From an uncultured Christensenella sp. (GTDB taxonomy: Bacteria; Bacillota; Clostridia; Christensenellales; Borkfalkiaceae): a DNA stretch of 20,603 bases. The position numbers and the translations under genes are program-made. Positions 1 through 9,800 of the stretch are shown here, piece by piece; the first letter of the stretch is position 1, and each line of letters begins with the position of its first letter. The stretch covers positions 1-20,603 of the forward strand of contig CAJUGP010000039.1 of NCBI GenBank assembly GCA_910586365.1, written 5' to 3'. The notes below the pieces were generated by a model. The model was not told the origin of the DNA, did no database searches, and saw nothing but the letters and a program-made list of their open reading frames with translations.

Positions 1-719
1 CGCATTCCGCCCTCGGGATACGCTTCCACCGCATAAGGAACGTGGTCGCCCAAAAGACGCGTTTCGCTGTATTCTTTCAGCTTTGTCCAAGCCTGTTCCT
101 GTTCGCCCGCGCGAAAAAGAGCCATGATATAATACAGTGCGCTCCTGTCCCACAAAATCTTTTCCCCCTCGGTACTGCGGCAGCTGCCGTTTACCCAAAG
201 CTTTTCGTCGATACTTTTTAACGTATCCTTCGCGCGGTTCGTGATACCCATATATACGGGAAGGCAATTCCAGGCGCGAATGACGTCGCACCCCTTGTGA
301 TAGTGATAGGTATGAGATCCCGAAACCTCGCCGCCGAAATAGCTTTCGATTCCCATTTCGATCGTCTTTTGAAGCGCAAGTACCTCGTCGGTATTCTCGC
401 CGATACGCTTTAACAGTATTGCGTAATACCCCAACCCGCCGTAGGCAAGCGAGGAAGTGTTCAGGTTGACACCCGACGAAATTCTGTTTTCCAACTCATC
501 GCTGTCCGAATAAACTACGCCGTCCGCTGTAAGATTTCTTCGGATATAATCAACGCACCATTCAAGCGCCTTTTTCTGCTCTGCGTTCGGGTGTTTCCCC
601 TGCGTCAACAACACGCGCGAAAGCCCGTATAAATACATTTCCGCGTCGCCCCTGTCGCCTGCGCAACCGAAGTTATCCGTACCGCCGCAAATGATACTGC
701 CTTTATAGGAATATGCCAT
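1..719 (-). CDS. Six-hairpin glycosidase-like protein, partial (C-terminus outside window), probably N-terminally truncated
   Basis: An open frame of 239 codons read from ATG at 719 runs off the left edge. It starts MAYSYKGSIICGGTDNFGCAG and is rich in aromatic and acidic residues spaced as in (alpha/alpha)6-barrel glycosidases (for example CAGDRGDAEMYLYGLSR near residues 19-35, SGSHTYHYHKGCDVIRAW near 136-153). I recognise the general fold type, not an exact family or substrate. An in-frame stop lies six codons upstream and there is no Shine-Dalgarno before the ATG, while the first residues resemble the middle of a catalytic barrel. A terminator of the upstream operon lies only about 70 bases away, so no N-terminal part can be hidden just upstream. 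It may be a 5'-truncated remnant, or a gene read from the weak promoter at 737-763. The call as a glycosidase is moderate; the coding character is clear. Confidence 0.6.
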   Translation of the reverse strand, partial: MAYSYKGSIICGGTDNFGCAGDRGDAEMYLYGLSRVLLTQGKHPNAEQKKALEWCVDYIRRNLTADGVVYSDSDELENRISSGVNLNTSSLAYGGLGYYAILLKRIGENTDEVLALQKTIEMGIESYFGGEVSGSHTYHYHKGCDVIRAWNCLPVYMGITNRAKDTLKSIDEKLWVNGSCRSTEGEKILWDRSALYYIMALFRAGEQEQAWTKLKEYSETRLLGDHVPYAVEAYPEGGM

Positions 720-736
720 ATTTATAGTGTGGACGA

Positions 737-763
737 ATTATAATTTTCATGAAAATGTTGACA
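737..763 (-). promoter_or_regulatory. Possible weak promoter with palindromic operator before the glycosidase-like gene
   Basis: On the minus strand a perfect TATAAT lies at 742-737, with only a poor -35 (TGTCAA, 763-758, spacer 15). The spacer holds a perfect 14-bp palindrome, ATTTTCATGAAAAT (743-756), the size and position expected of a repressor operator. The predicted start is about 10 bases before the ATG at 719, leaving almost no leader. The regulator is unknown. Confidence 0.3.
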
Positions 764-788
764 CGGAGAAAAATACAGCCCCATGGTC

Positions 789-822
789 AAAAAAAGAGCT
801 TCCGCATTTTATGTGAAAGCCC
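789..822 (-). terminator. Rho-independent terminator of the scaffold/GGGtGRT operon
   Basis: Read on the minus strand, an 8-bp stem (GGGCTTTC with GGAAGCTC, two G-U wobbles) encloses an 11-base loop and is followed by seven T. It lies about 50 bases past the stop of the GGGtGRT gene. Confidence 0.65.
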
Positions 823-873
823 TTATAAACTACTATTCAGATCCCTCGGCTATGCTCGGGATAACGCTTTGCG

Positions 874-1875
874 TCATTTGCTCATGCCTTCCTGAACGGC
901 GACTGCAACGGCAACCGTTGCGCCGACCATGGGGTTGTTGCCCATGCCGATCAAGCCCATCATTTCGACGTGCGCGGGAACGGACGAGCTGCCCGCAAAC
1001 TGCGCGTCGGAGTGCATGCGCCCCATCGTATCGGTCATGCCGTACGAGGAAGGACCCGCAGCCATGTTGTCGGGATGGAGCGTTCTGCCCGTGCCGCCGC
1101 CCGACGCAACCGAGAAATACTTCACGCCGTTCTCGTTGCACCACTTTTTATACGTTCCCGCAACGGGATGCTGGAAACGCGTGGGGTTCGTGGAATTGCC
1201 CGTGATCGAAACGCCGACCTTTTCCAAACGCATAATCGCAACGCCTTCGGGTACGTTATCCGCGCCGTAGCAGCGCACTTTTGCGCGCGGTCCGTCGGAA
1301 TAAGCGATCTCCTTCGTTACCGTAACCGTTTCCGTGTACGGATCGAAGGTCGTTTCGCAATAGGTGAAACCGTTGATGCGCGAAATGATATATGCGGCGT
1401 CTTTGCCCAAGCCGTTGAGAATGACGCGCAGGGGATTTTTACGCACTTTATTGGCGTTCATCGCAATCGAAATCGCGCCTTCCGCCGCCGCAAAGCTCTC
1501 GTGTCCCGCCAAGAAGCAGAAACAGTCGGTCGATTCGGAAAGGAGCATTTCGCCCAAATTACCGTGACCGAGACCCACTTTTCTGTTCTCCGCAACCGAA
1601 CCGTTAATGCAGAACGACTGCAAACCGATGCCGATCGCCGCCGCGGCGTCCGCCGCTTTCTTGCAGCCCTTTTTGATTGAGATCGCCGCGCCGACGGTAT
1701 AAGCCCAAACGGCGTTTTCGAAGCAGATCGGCTGCGTGCCGCGCACGATCTTATCGCAGTCGACGCCCTTTGCAAGGCAAATATCGCGGCATTCTTCTAC
1801 CGATTTGATGCCGTACTCTTTGAGCACGGAATTGATCTTTTCGATTCTTCTTTCATAACCTTCAAACAAAGCCAT
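874..1875 (-). CDS. GGGtGRT protein (conserved, function unknown, partner of Fe-S scaffold)
   Basis: This 333-residue protein carries the family's name-giving motif GGGTGRT at residues 259-265, followed by a conserved C-terminal stretch with HPDNMAAGPSSYG and a glycine-rich tail. It has eleven cysteines (29, 33, 40, 51, 71, 89, 118, 120, 173, 202, 246), which would suit metal or cluster binding, though no classical CxxC ferredoxin motif is seen. No signal peptide or membrane segment is visible, so it is probably cytosolic. The start is supported by AAGGAGG ending 8 bases before the ATG. It sits 11 bases downstream of the scaffold gene and shares its transcript. In my knowledge of the family the two genes are regularly adjacent in anaerobes, but the reaction or client protein is not established. 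Family assignment is firm; a role in Fe-S or sulfur handling is inference from the neighbour. Confidence 0.9.
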   Translation of the reverse strand: MALFEGYERRIEKINSVLKEYGIKSVEECRDICLAKGVDCDKIVRGTQPICFENAVWAYTVGAAISIKKGCKKAADAAAAIGIGLQSFCINGSVAENRKVGLGHGNLGEMLLSESTDCFCFLAGHESFAAAEGAISIAMNANKVRKNPLRVILNGLGKDAAYIISRINGFTYCETTFDPYTETVTVTKEIAYSDGPRAKVRCYGADNVPEGVAIMRLEKVGVSITGNSTNPTRFQHPVAGTYKKWCNENGVKYFSVASGGGTGRTLHPDNMAAGPSSYGMTDTMGRMHSDAQFAGSSSVPAHVEMMGLIGMGNNPMVGATVAVAVAVQEGMSK

Positions 1876-1886
1876 AGCGCGCCTCC

Positions 1887-2588
1887 TTATTCCTTACGAG
1901 GGTCGATGTACTTCACCGCGCCCTGTTCCTGCGTGAATCTGCCGTAGTGCCCCATCGCCTTCGTCCACGCCTCGTTCGGTTCGATTCCCTTCTTGATGAA
2001 ATCGGTCATTTTGCCGAGCGAAACAAACTCGTAACCGATCACTTCGTTGTTTTTATCGAGCGCCAAACGGGTAACGTAACCTTCCGCCATTTCGAGATAG
2101 CGCACGCCCTTTTTCGCCGTGCCGTACATCGTGCCGACCTGCGACCGCAGACCTTTGCCTAAATCTTCCAGCCCCGCGCCTACCGTAAGACCGTCGTCGG
2201 AAAACGCCGACTGCGTTCTGCCGTATACGATCTGCAAAAACAACTCGCGCATCGCGGTGTTGATCGCGTCGCAAACAAGGTCGGTATTGAGCGCTTCGAG
2301 AATGGTCTTATGGGGCAGAATTTCCGCCGCCATCGCCGCCGAATGCGTCATGCCCGAGCAGCCGATCGTTTCGACGAGCGCCTCTTGAATAACGCCGCCT
2401 TTGACGTTGAGCGAGAGCTTGCAAGCCCCCTGCTGCGGGGCGCACCAACCCACGCCGTGCGTGAAACCGCTGATGTCCGTGATCTGTTTCGCGCAAACCC
2501 ACTTGCCCTCTTCGGGAATGGGCGCGGGATCGTGCTTCGGTCCTTTTGCTACGCAATACATTTCTTCCACTTCGCGTGAATATTGCAT
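1887..2588 (-). CDS. NifU/IscU-like iron-sulfur cluster assembly scaffold protein
   Basis: The 233-residue product is related to the NifU N-terminal/IscU scaffold fold, on which Fe-S clusters are built before transfer to target proteins. It has cysteines at 12, 32, 49, 56, 77 and 106, with GCSGMTHSAAMAAEIL (76-91) matching the scaffold cysteine loop followed by a helix. It is longer than IscU (about 130 residues), with a C-terminal extension from about residue 145. The start is supported by GGAGG seven bases before the ATG. It is the first gene of a two-gene operon with the GGGtGRT gene, which follows after 11 bases. No cysteine desulfurase (SufS/IscS) lies in the window, so it may serve a dedicated client, possibly the GGGtGRT protein, rather than general assembly. 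Confidence 0.88.
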   Translation of the reverse strand: MQYSREVEEMYCVAKGPKHDPAPIPEEGKWVCAKQITDISGFTHGVGWCAPQQGACKLSLNVKGGVIQEALVETIGCSGMTHSAAMAAEILPHKTILEALNTDLVCDAINTAMRELFLQIVYGRTQSAFSDDGLTVGAGLEDLGKGLRSQVGTMYGTAKKGVRYLEMAEGYVTRLALDKNNEVIGYEFVSLGKMTDFIKKGIEPNEAWTKAMGHYGRFTQEQGAVKYIDPRKE

Positions 2589-2623
2589 ATGTTATCCTCC
2601 ATAAATATTTGAAATCCTGATAT

Positions 2624-2652
2624 ATTTTACCATAATTACGAGCGAAAGACAA
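2624..2652 (-). promoter_or_regulatory. Promoter of the scaffold/GGGtGRT operon
   Basis: The minus strand has TTGTCT (2652-2647), a 17-base spacer and TAAAAT (2629-2624), giving a start near 2617 and a leader of about 30 bases with a strong Shine-Dalgarno. A near-palindrome GACAAG-AG-CTTGTC (2648-2661) overlaps the -35 and could be an operator. Confidence 0.6.
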
Positions 2653-2706
2653 GAGCTTGTCCTCATTTTTTCAAAAAATTTTCGCAACTTTACCGCCTTG
2701 CCGCAT

Positions 2707-2742
2707 AAAAAAACGAACGCGCCGCAGCGCGCCCGTTTTTTT
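2707..2742 (-). terminator. Terminator of the giant-protein operon (symmetrical, could act in both directions)
   Basis: A 9-bp GC-rich stem (2713-2721 with 2728-2736, two G-U wobbles) is flanked by A7 and T7, so the hairpin is followed by a T run on either strand. On the minus strand it begins 8 bases beyond the stop of the coiled-coil gene and ends the three-gene operon. Confidence 0.85.
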
Positions 2743-2743
2743 C

Positions 2744-2974
2744 TTACTTTTTCAGATTTTCGAGTTCGTCCATCAGCTGGCGGAGCGTTTGGCGCCGTTC
2801 GTCAATCAGGGCGGTAAACACGCGGAAATACTCCACGTCGGTGGGATTCGGCTCGCTCTTCGTCACGACCGCGGAAAGCAAAACCGACTGCGAACGCGCG
2901 CGCTTTTTTTCAAGCGCTTCGATCTCCTTTTCGGTATCGGCGATCGCTCTTTTCAACTCACTTTTTTTCGACAT
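2744..2974 (-). CDS. Small coiled-coil protein, function unknown
   Basis: A 76-residue, highly charged protein. Residues 1-28 (MSKKSELKRAIADTEKEIEA and on) and about 48-76 have heptad-like Leu/Ile/Ala spacing typical of a two-helix coiled-coil hairpin, with a short loop containing a Pro. No signal peptide, membrane segment or known domain is seen. AGAGGTG upstream of the ATG is a good Shine-Dalgarno, and the gene begins 10 bases after the stop of the preceding membrane-protein gene, immediately before the operon terminator. This placement suggests a cytosolic partner of the membrane protein, which also exposes its soluble domain to the cytosol. Function is not inferable beyond that. Confidence 0.75.
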   Translation of the reverse strand: MSKKSELKRAIADTEKEIEALEKKRARSQSVLLSAVVTKSEPNPTDVEYFRVFTALIDERRQTLRQLMDELENLKK

Positions 2975-2984
2975 AATTCACCTC

Positions 2985-3857
2985 TTATTTGCTCTCTGCG
3001 GAATTTTCGCTTTGCGACGCCGCGGCTTCGGCTTCCGCCTCGCTGACTTCGCGGATCTCGAACGTGCGCGTGGAATTGGTTACGACGCGCTTTATAAGCC
3101 CGCGTTCCATCAGCCCCATCGTGCCCTCGTAGGGTACGTAATAATCCTGCGGCTCGAAGTTCGGATCTTTTTTGATGCCCAGCTCTTTCATGACCGCGTT
3201 GATCAGCTCTTTCGCATATTTCGCGCGGCGCGCGCTCTTGATGCGGTACAAGCAAGGCGTATCCGCCGTGGACGCGACTGCCGAAACGTCCTCGACCGTG
3301 AACTTCGTGCCCGTAAATCCGGCGGGTTCGACGGCAAGCATAAGGCAAAGCGTTTTGCCGCGCACGACGAAACGGGCGATCGCCTCTCTTCCCAAACGGA
3401 ACGTTTCCTTTTTCCAACTCATGCGGTCTTTGACCTTTTGATAGGAGAGCAGCTCGTTTTTGACCTGCGTATACCATTCCTTGGAATCGTCTTTGAGCTG
3501 AATGATTTTGGCGGTAAAGCTGCGGTCGTAGTGCACGCGGTCTTTGCCCTCCGTCACGTAAGACGAAGCGTCCTCCTCGGGTTCCGGTTCGGGTTCGTCC
3601 TCTTCCTCCGGTTCGGGCTCCGGCTCTTCCGCGGGCGCCTCCACGCCGTCCATCACCATCTGTTCGCTGCCCTGCGCAACGGGCGCGGGCTGCGCCGCGG
3701 GCGGCGCCATAACGACTTTAATGACGGGCGCGCGCTTTCTGAGCGCAACGATAAACACGATACCGAGCACCGTGAGCAGTACCAAAAACACGATCAGCGC
3801 AACCATAAGCCCCAACAGCATCATCGTATTCGTCGACATGAGCAAAACATTAACCAT
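2985..3857 (-). CDS. Membrane-anchored protein with acidic linker and conserved cytosolic domain of unknown function
   Basis: The start chosen is the ATG at 3857 (290 residues): AGGAGG lies 10 bases before it, whereas the in-frame ATG at 3881 has none. The gene overlaps the end of the giant gene by 8 bases, which implies translational coupling. Residues about 12-39 form one hydrophobic helix followed by RKR, predicting an outside N-terminus and a cytosolic C-terminus. Residues 73-97 are a Pro-Glu/Asp linker with EPEPEPEEEDEPEPEPEED. Residues about 112-232 form a globular domain (FTAKIIQLKDDSKEWY, RMSWKKETFRLGREAIARF, VRGKTLCLMLAVEP, DTPCLYRIKSARRAKYAKELI) that I recall as recurring in clostridial proteins without an assigned function. 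A short ending (YVPYEGTMGLMERGLIKRV, 241-259) also looks conserved. Its place in the operon points to work with the giant envelope protein. Confidence 0.85.
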   Translation of the reverse strand: MVNVLLMSTNTMMLLGLMVALIVFLVLLTVLGIVFIVALRKRAPVIKVVMAPPAAQPAPVAQGSEQMVMDGVEAPAEEPEPEPEEEDEPEPEPEEDASSYVTEGKDRVHYDRSFTAKIIQLKDDSKEWYTQVKNELLSYQKVKDRMSWKKETFRLGREAIARFVVRGKTLCLMLAVEPAGFTGTKFTVEDVSAVASTADTPCLYRIKSARRAKYAKELINAVMKELGIKKDPNFEPQDYYVPYEGTMGLMERGLIKRVVTNSTRTFEIREVSEAEAEAAASQSENSAESK

Positions 3858-6800
3858 TTTCTTTATACCTCCTGATTGCAAAATAAATACATACTCCCGT
3901 AAAGATACACACCAATCCCGCCAACACGATATCGACGATCAAGAACGTTGTATCGAACGCCGGCGTGATCGTGAATTCATATTCTGCGGTAAGCGTTTCG
4001 TAACCCGCAAGCTCGACCGTGGCAAACATCTTATACGTGCCTTCCTTCGTCGGCTTCTCGGTGAGAATCTCGCCTTTGGAGTTTTGATAGGTGTACGTTA
4101 CCGTTCCGAATTGGGGTTTGCCCAAAGGTTCGCTCGGGTCGAATTCCTCCGACCAATTTTCGATAACGGGAATATCGATCCAGGTATTTTTGGAAAGCGA
4201 TACTTTGAATTCCACGTACGCCGTAACGGGATCGCAGTATTTTGCGCTTGCCGTAACGATCATCACGTAGCTGCCCGGTTGGGTAGGAAGCTCGCTCACC
4301 GCTTCTTCGTCGGTCTGCGTGCTCAAACGGTAGGAGAACGTTACGGTGCTGTCGGCTTCGTTTCCGAAGTTGATGGTCGCAACGGGCTTGCTCGCTTCGC
4401 CGCTCAGTTCCCAATCGACGATGTTGGGCGTAACCGTCCATTCGATGATGCGCTTGTAGATCTCGAATTCCACGTCCTCTTCCAGACGGTCGAACTCGTA
4501 ATCTTCAAACGTGGAAACGACGTTGAGGATATATTTGCCGGGCAGAGTGGGATAACCCTTTTCGTTGATTTCGCTTTCGCGCACTCTGTCGCCCTTCTGT
4601 CCGTTTACGACGTAGTAGAAAGTCTTTTCGATCTTGCTCGAACGGAACGCCACCGCCTGATCGAGCAAGGGAGCCGCGCCTTCGCCCGCCGTCCAGTCGC
4701 TGATCTTGGGATATTTGACCCAGTGGTTTACGGGGCGCTCTTCGCTCGAAAGGAATACTTCGATCTGCGCCGTGTCGTCAAGCCCTTCGTAACGCGCCGC
4801 GTCCGCCGCAACGCGTCCGTGAATGAGATACTTCCCGCCTGCGGCTTCGATCAGTTTATTGATACGCGCCGCACCCTTCATCGTTCCGTCCGCGTTATAT
4901 ACCGCTTCAAAATAGACGATCCGTTTGCTCGCGTCCGCATTGGCGTCGGTGATCGTGAGCGTGATTTCGCCGTACCGCGCCGCAACCTCGGGCATGTTCT
5001 TGTCGCTCGACCAAAGGTTTTCCGCCCACATTTTCACGCGCGGGTAAGTGAGCCAGCGGTTGGTCGCCTGTGCGATCGTAAAGCTGCCCGACGCGCGTTC
5101 CGCCAAATAATTTTCGGTTTCCGCCGCGATCGCTTCATACGTGTAACTGCCCGCAAGCATCACGTTTTCATTGCGCAACACGGCTAATTTTTCCGCGTCG
5201 GCGATAACGCCGTTGCTGTCGGGTGCAAGCCCTTCGACAACGGTCTGCCCCTGCGCGTCCTTCACGGTAAAGGTCACTTTTCCGCCCGAAACCGCCGCGC
5301 CGACAAACAGATTTTTCTTCGCGTCGAACTCGTTCCAGGTCCAAGGCGTGATGCCCACCGCGGTCTGCCAACCGCCCTGCGCTTTTTCGATTTTGAAGCT
5401 GCCTTCGTATTTTAATTCGGGATAATTGCCTTCCGCCGACGCTGCGACGACCGCCGTAAAGGTATACGTGCCCGCTTTGGTGAAATCGTTGACGACCGCG
5501 CCGTTATAGTAGTACGTGTAACGGATATCCTGCACGCTGCCGTATTTCACACCGCCCACCGCAGGCAGGTTGCGCGAACTGCCGTACGTCCAATCCTGCA
5601 CGGTCGGATTGCCGCCGATCCATGCGTTTTCGTTGGCGCTTACCTCGAACGTTTTTTCGGTGACGAACGTGCCGCCCCAGTTTACGCTCGCGGGGATTTC
5701 CGCTTTGATCTTATACGAACCGGCATTCAGCGCACAAAGGCGTGCGATCAAAAGCTCCGCGTTGTCCGTTTCGGTGCCGTCGTCCTCGTAGTAATAACGC
5801 AGCGCAAACGCGAACACCTCTTCGCCCGTGCCGACCTTGGTCACGGTTACGTTGACGACCCCGCCGCGCAGCGGCTTGGGCGCAACCCAACCCTTCAGGA
5901 CGGTCAAATCTTCGTCCCATTGCCAGCCCGAAATCGCAAGCTCGCTTGCCCAGCCGTTCATGCCCTGCGTGATCTTCAACGTGATGTCTTTGCTGAGCGC
6001 GCGGTAATTTTCCGATTCCTCGATTTCCGCCCGCACGGTATATTCTCCGACCGAAAGCGCATTGAGCGCGTTCATCAGATTTCCGTTCAGCACCACGCCG
6101 TTTACGTAATATTTGATATGATCGGTGCCGTATTCCGCCTCGAATACGAGCGGCGTCTGCTCGTCGCCGTACGTCCAGTTAAGCACGGTTTCGCTCGGCT
6201 CTTGCGTCCACGCGTTCGCCTTTTTGTTGACCGTGACGACGGTCTCCCCCGTCACTCCCTCGATATCGCCGTCGGTATCGGGCACGTAATACGTGATACG
6301 GTATACGGCTGCCTGCACGGTTTTTAACCACGCTTCAAACTGCGCCGCGGTGTAACCCGCCTGCGTAAACGAAACGCCCTCGGTAAGCGACTGAATATCG
6401 AAACGCAGCGCGCCGTTATTTTTAAGCGCCTCGGGCGTGGGAACGGAAACGCCGTCCTTCGACCAAGTGAGATTGTACGTTGCGTCGAGACCGGTTTTCC
6501 AACCGTTTGCCTGCTTCTTCATTTCAAACCGCGTTTCGGCGCGCAAGCCGGCGTAGTTCCCGTCGTCCGCCACCTCGGAAACAAGCGTATAAATGCCTGC
6601 GGGCAACCCTGCAAGATAGCTCTTCAAATCGGCGGCGGCAGGGTGCGCGTCGGTGGTAAGGCCGCCGCCCGAAACCGTGAACACCACCGTGCCGCGCTGT
6701 GCGACGGGCACCGTCAGCGCGCATTCGTCGCCGCGCGTCAAGCTGTAAGACGCAGGCGGCGTCGTATCCGTGCCCTCAACCGTCGCCCATGCGTTCGACG

Positions 6801-9800
6801 CTTTCGTGATAATTAACGTCGTTTCCGTGCTCAGCCCCGTATAATTTTCGTCTTCAGCAACCGAGCAGGTAAGCGTGTACGTGCCAACGGGCAGCGTGTT
6901 GAGATAATCGACGATCGTATCGTATTTCCCGCCCTCGCCGATCGGCGGAATGGTCACGACGCCGTTGACGTTGACTTGATACTGCACCGTACGGTCCGCC
7001 ACGGCAGGCACCTTCATGGTGACGTTGTTATAGGGATACCCCGCGACCGCCTCGGGGCGGGTATCGCCCCAACTGATTTCCGCTTTGCCGATCCCGACGG
7101 TGATCTCATACACAAGATTGGAAATATCCTCGTCGGCATTCGTATAACGCGCCGTGATCGTATAGGTTCCCGCGTTGCGGCGCGTCTTAAAGTATTCCGC
7201 AAGTTCCTCATGCGTATTGGGCAGCGTTACGCCTTTCGCCGCGCCCTCGTACTTGGTTTCATATACGACGCTTTCGCCCGTTCCGATGCTGCTCATATAA
7301 GGCACGACGATGGCAAACGTATCGCCGTAGCTCTTTCCGCCATACGTGATCTTGCCTTCTGGATTCAACTCGGACTCGTTCGTCCAGTGGCTTGCCTGCG
7401 AAAGCACGGTTACCTGCGTCAGCTTTTCGACGCCCTCGTAATCGTTTGTGGCTTCGATGACGGTATAGAGCTGATAAACGCCCGCAACCTTACTCGTTCT
7501 CTGCTCGTTAAAAAATTCGTGCAGCGCCTTGGTAATGATCGTGTTGCCGCTTGCCGTGCGCAATTCGTATTTTCTCGAATCCTTGCCGAATTTCGGCGCG
7601 GGATCGGCGGGGAAGCTGCTTTCCGTAAAGCTCTTGTAGTTCGCGCTCACCGTGTCGTAAGGCGCGCTTCCCGCATTCCAATCGTTTTTGGCTTTTTTAA
7701 CGGTCACGGTAGCCGAGCCGCCGAAATCGAAATAATTGGGATCGGTCGCGGCGATCGTAATTACGTAAGTGCCTGCATGCGCGCCCACCGATTTATCTTT
7801 TAAGAATGCTTCGAGATCGGCAAGCGTTTTCTGCGTGAATTCCTTCGTTTCGGTTGCATTTCCCGCTGCGTTCGTATAACGCACGGTGTAGGAAACGGAA
7901 ACGGTTTCGCCTGCGACCGCACCGTTCACGAGCGGAATTACGAACGTTTTGGCGGAATCCGCCGCATCCCACGCCCATTCGGCATCGGCGGGCGCAGTGC
8001 CGTCTTGCCAAGAGAGCGTCGCTTTGTTTACCGTAAGCGAAGTCGTCGCGCTCAGACTGCTGAACGTATCGTCGCTGCCTTCCACGGCGACGGCGATGCT
8101 GTACGTACCCGCGCCGAGCTTTTTCAAAGCCTCTTTCAAATCACCCTGCGCGTACTCTTTTTCATTTTCCCACGCGTCCGAACGGATCGCGTATTTGGGC
8201 GTGCCCTTTTGCGCAGACGCGCCGATCAGCTTGATCGAATCGGAAATTTCGTCGCCCCAGGTCCAGCTGAGCGTGGTTTCGGGTTCGACGGTCCATTTAT
8301 TTTCAAACTGTGCGATTTGGAAATATGCCGTGTGCTTGATCTCTTTATAGTTCTTGCTTTCCGCCGCCGTCGTTACATAGGCGTACAGACCGGCAAGCGT
8401 GGGAACGCCTTTCAGCTCTTCGACGAGCGAACCGTCGGACGCGGTTTTATAATACACGCCGCTCATTCCGCCGTTCTCGAATTCGGTTGTGCCCGCGACG
8501 GGGGCATGCGCCGTTTCGCTCCACGTCCAGCCCGTGATCGAAGGCTCCGTTGTCCACGCGTTTTCGGCTTGCGCCACCGTAAAGTCGAGCGTTCTCTCCG
8601 CCGCGTTGAAGTTGGCGAGCGCGGCGTCCTCTACGTCGTCCGCGCAGACGACTTTCAAACGGTACGTGCCCGCGTCGAGCAAAGCAAGAGCGTTTTTCAG
8701 CGCCTCGAACGTGATGACGATAAAGTTTTCGACCTCGGCATACGCGCCGCTATCCAGCACGGAAACGGTATACTTTGCATTTTCCGTTCCGAACGTCGCC
8801 GTGCCCGCCGCTACGCAAGAAGGATCGGACGCGCCGTACACCCAACCCGTGATCGAGGGCGGCGTGATCCACGCGTTTGTCACGTTCTGCGCGACGGTAA
8901 AGGAGATATAAGCGGTCAGCTCGGTGAAGTTATCCGTTCCGTCCGCGTGCGCCACAAACCAATAACTGCCCACGGTGCGCCCGAACAGGTATTCCTGCGC
9001 CGCGGCGATATCCGTAAAGGTAATATCGTTTTCGGAAAGCGCCTGCCCGTAAACAGGCTGCGCCGCGCCTTGATATACGTAATAAACGACCTGTTTGCCG
9101 TCGGCAAGGAATTTCGGAGCGCCCGCGATAAAGTTGCTCGCCGCCGTGTAGGCGTTATACTGCCAACCCGTCATGCCGGGCGACGTGCTCCAATAGTTAT
9201 TCGCCTTCGCCACGTCGAACGGGGCGAGATTGAGCGAATAAGGCGTGAAATCGAATCCCGCCGTCACTTCCGTTACGCCTTCGGGCAGGGTATAATCGTT
9301 CAGCCCCGCATAGTAGTCGGTCGCTTCCACCGTGGCGAGCAGGTAATACGTACCCGTCACGTTAGCGCCGAGCGCCGCAAGCGCTTGCGCCACCGCGTCG
9401 CTCACCAACCCGTCTTCGTCAAGCGTGAACCCGATCAAACCCGCCAACGCTTTTTTATTCGCGTCGAGCACGGTGAACTTCACCTTCAAGCCCGTAAGGT
9501 CCGCCGCGTTCAGATAGAGCGGCGTGCCCGAAATCAGATTTTTCGTTTTGTTGTACTCGCTCCAATTCCAACGCACCACGTTGGGCGAAGTCGTCCAGCG
9601 GTTTGCCGCCTTGGAAATCACGATCACGTTGCGCGAAGATTGCGCCGTTTCAAACGCTTCCACGTTGCCGTCCGCATAAGCCGCCGCCGCGCTGTAAAGG
9701 CGGTAGGTATCGGGTTTGAGCAGATTGAGGACCGCCGCGACGCTCTCTTCGATTCTGCCCTCTTCGTCCACGGTAAATTCGAGTACGTTATCCGCCGTCA

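Noticed and set aside
758..763. TTGACA on the plus strand as a -35 box
   Set aside because: No -10 lies at 16-18 bases downstream and no plus-strand gene follows.
3858..3881. Longer start of the membrane protein at ATG 3881
   Set aside because: The AGGAGG that serves ATG 3857 lies inside this extension and nothing suitable precedes 3881.
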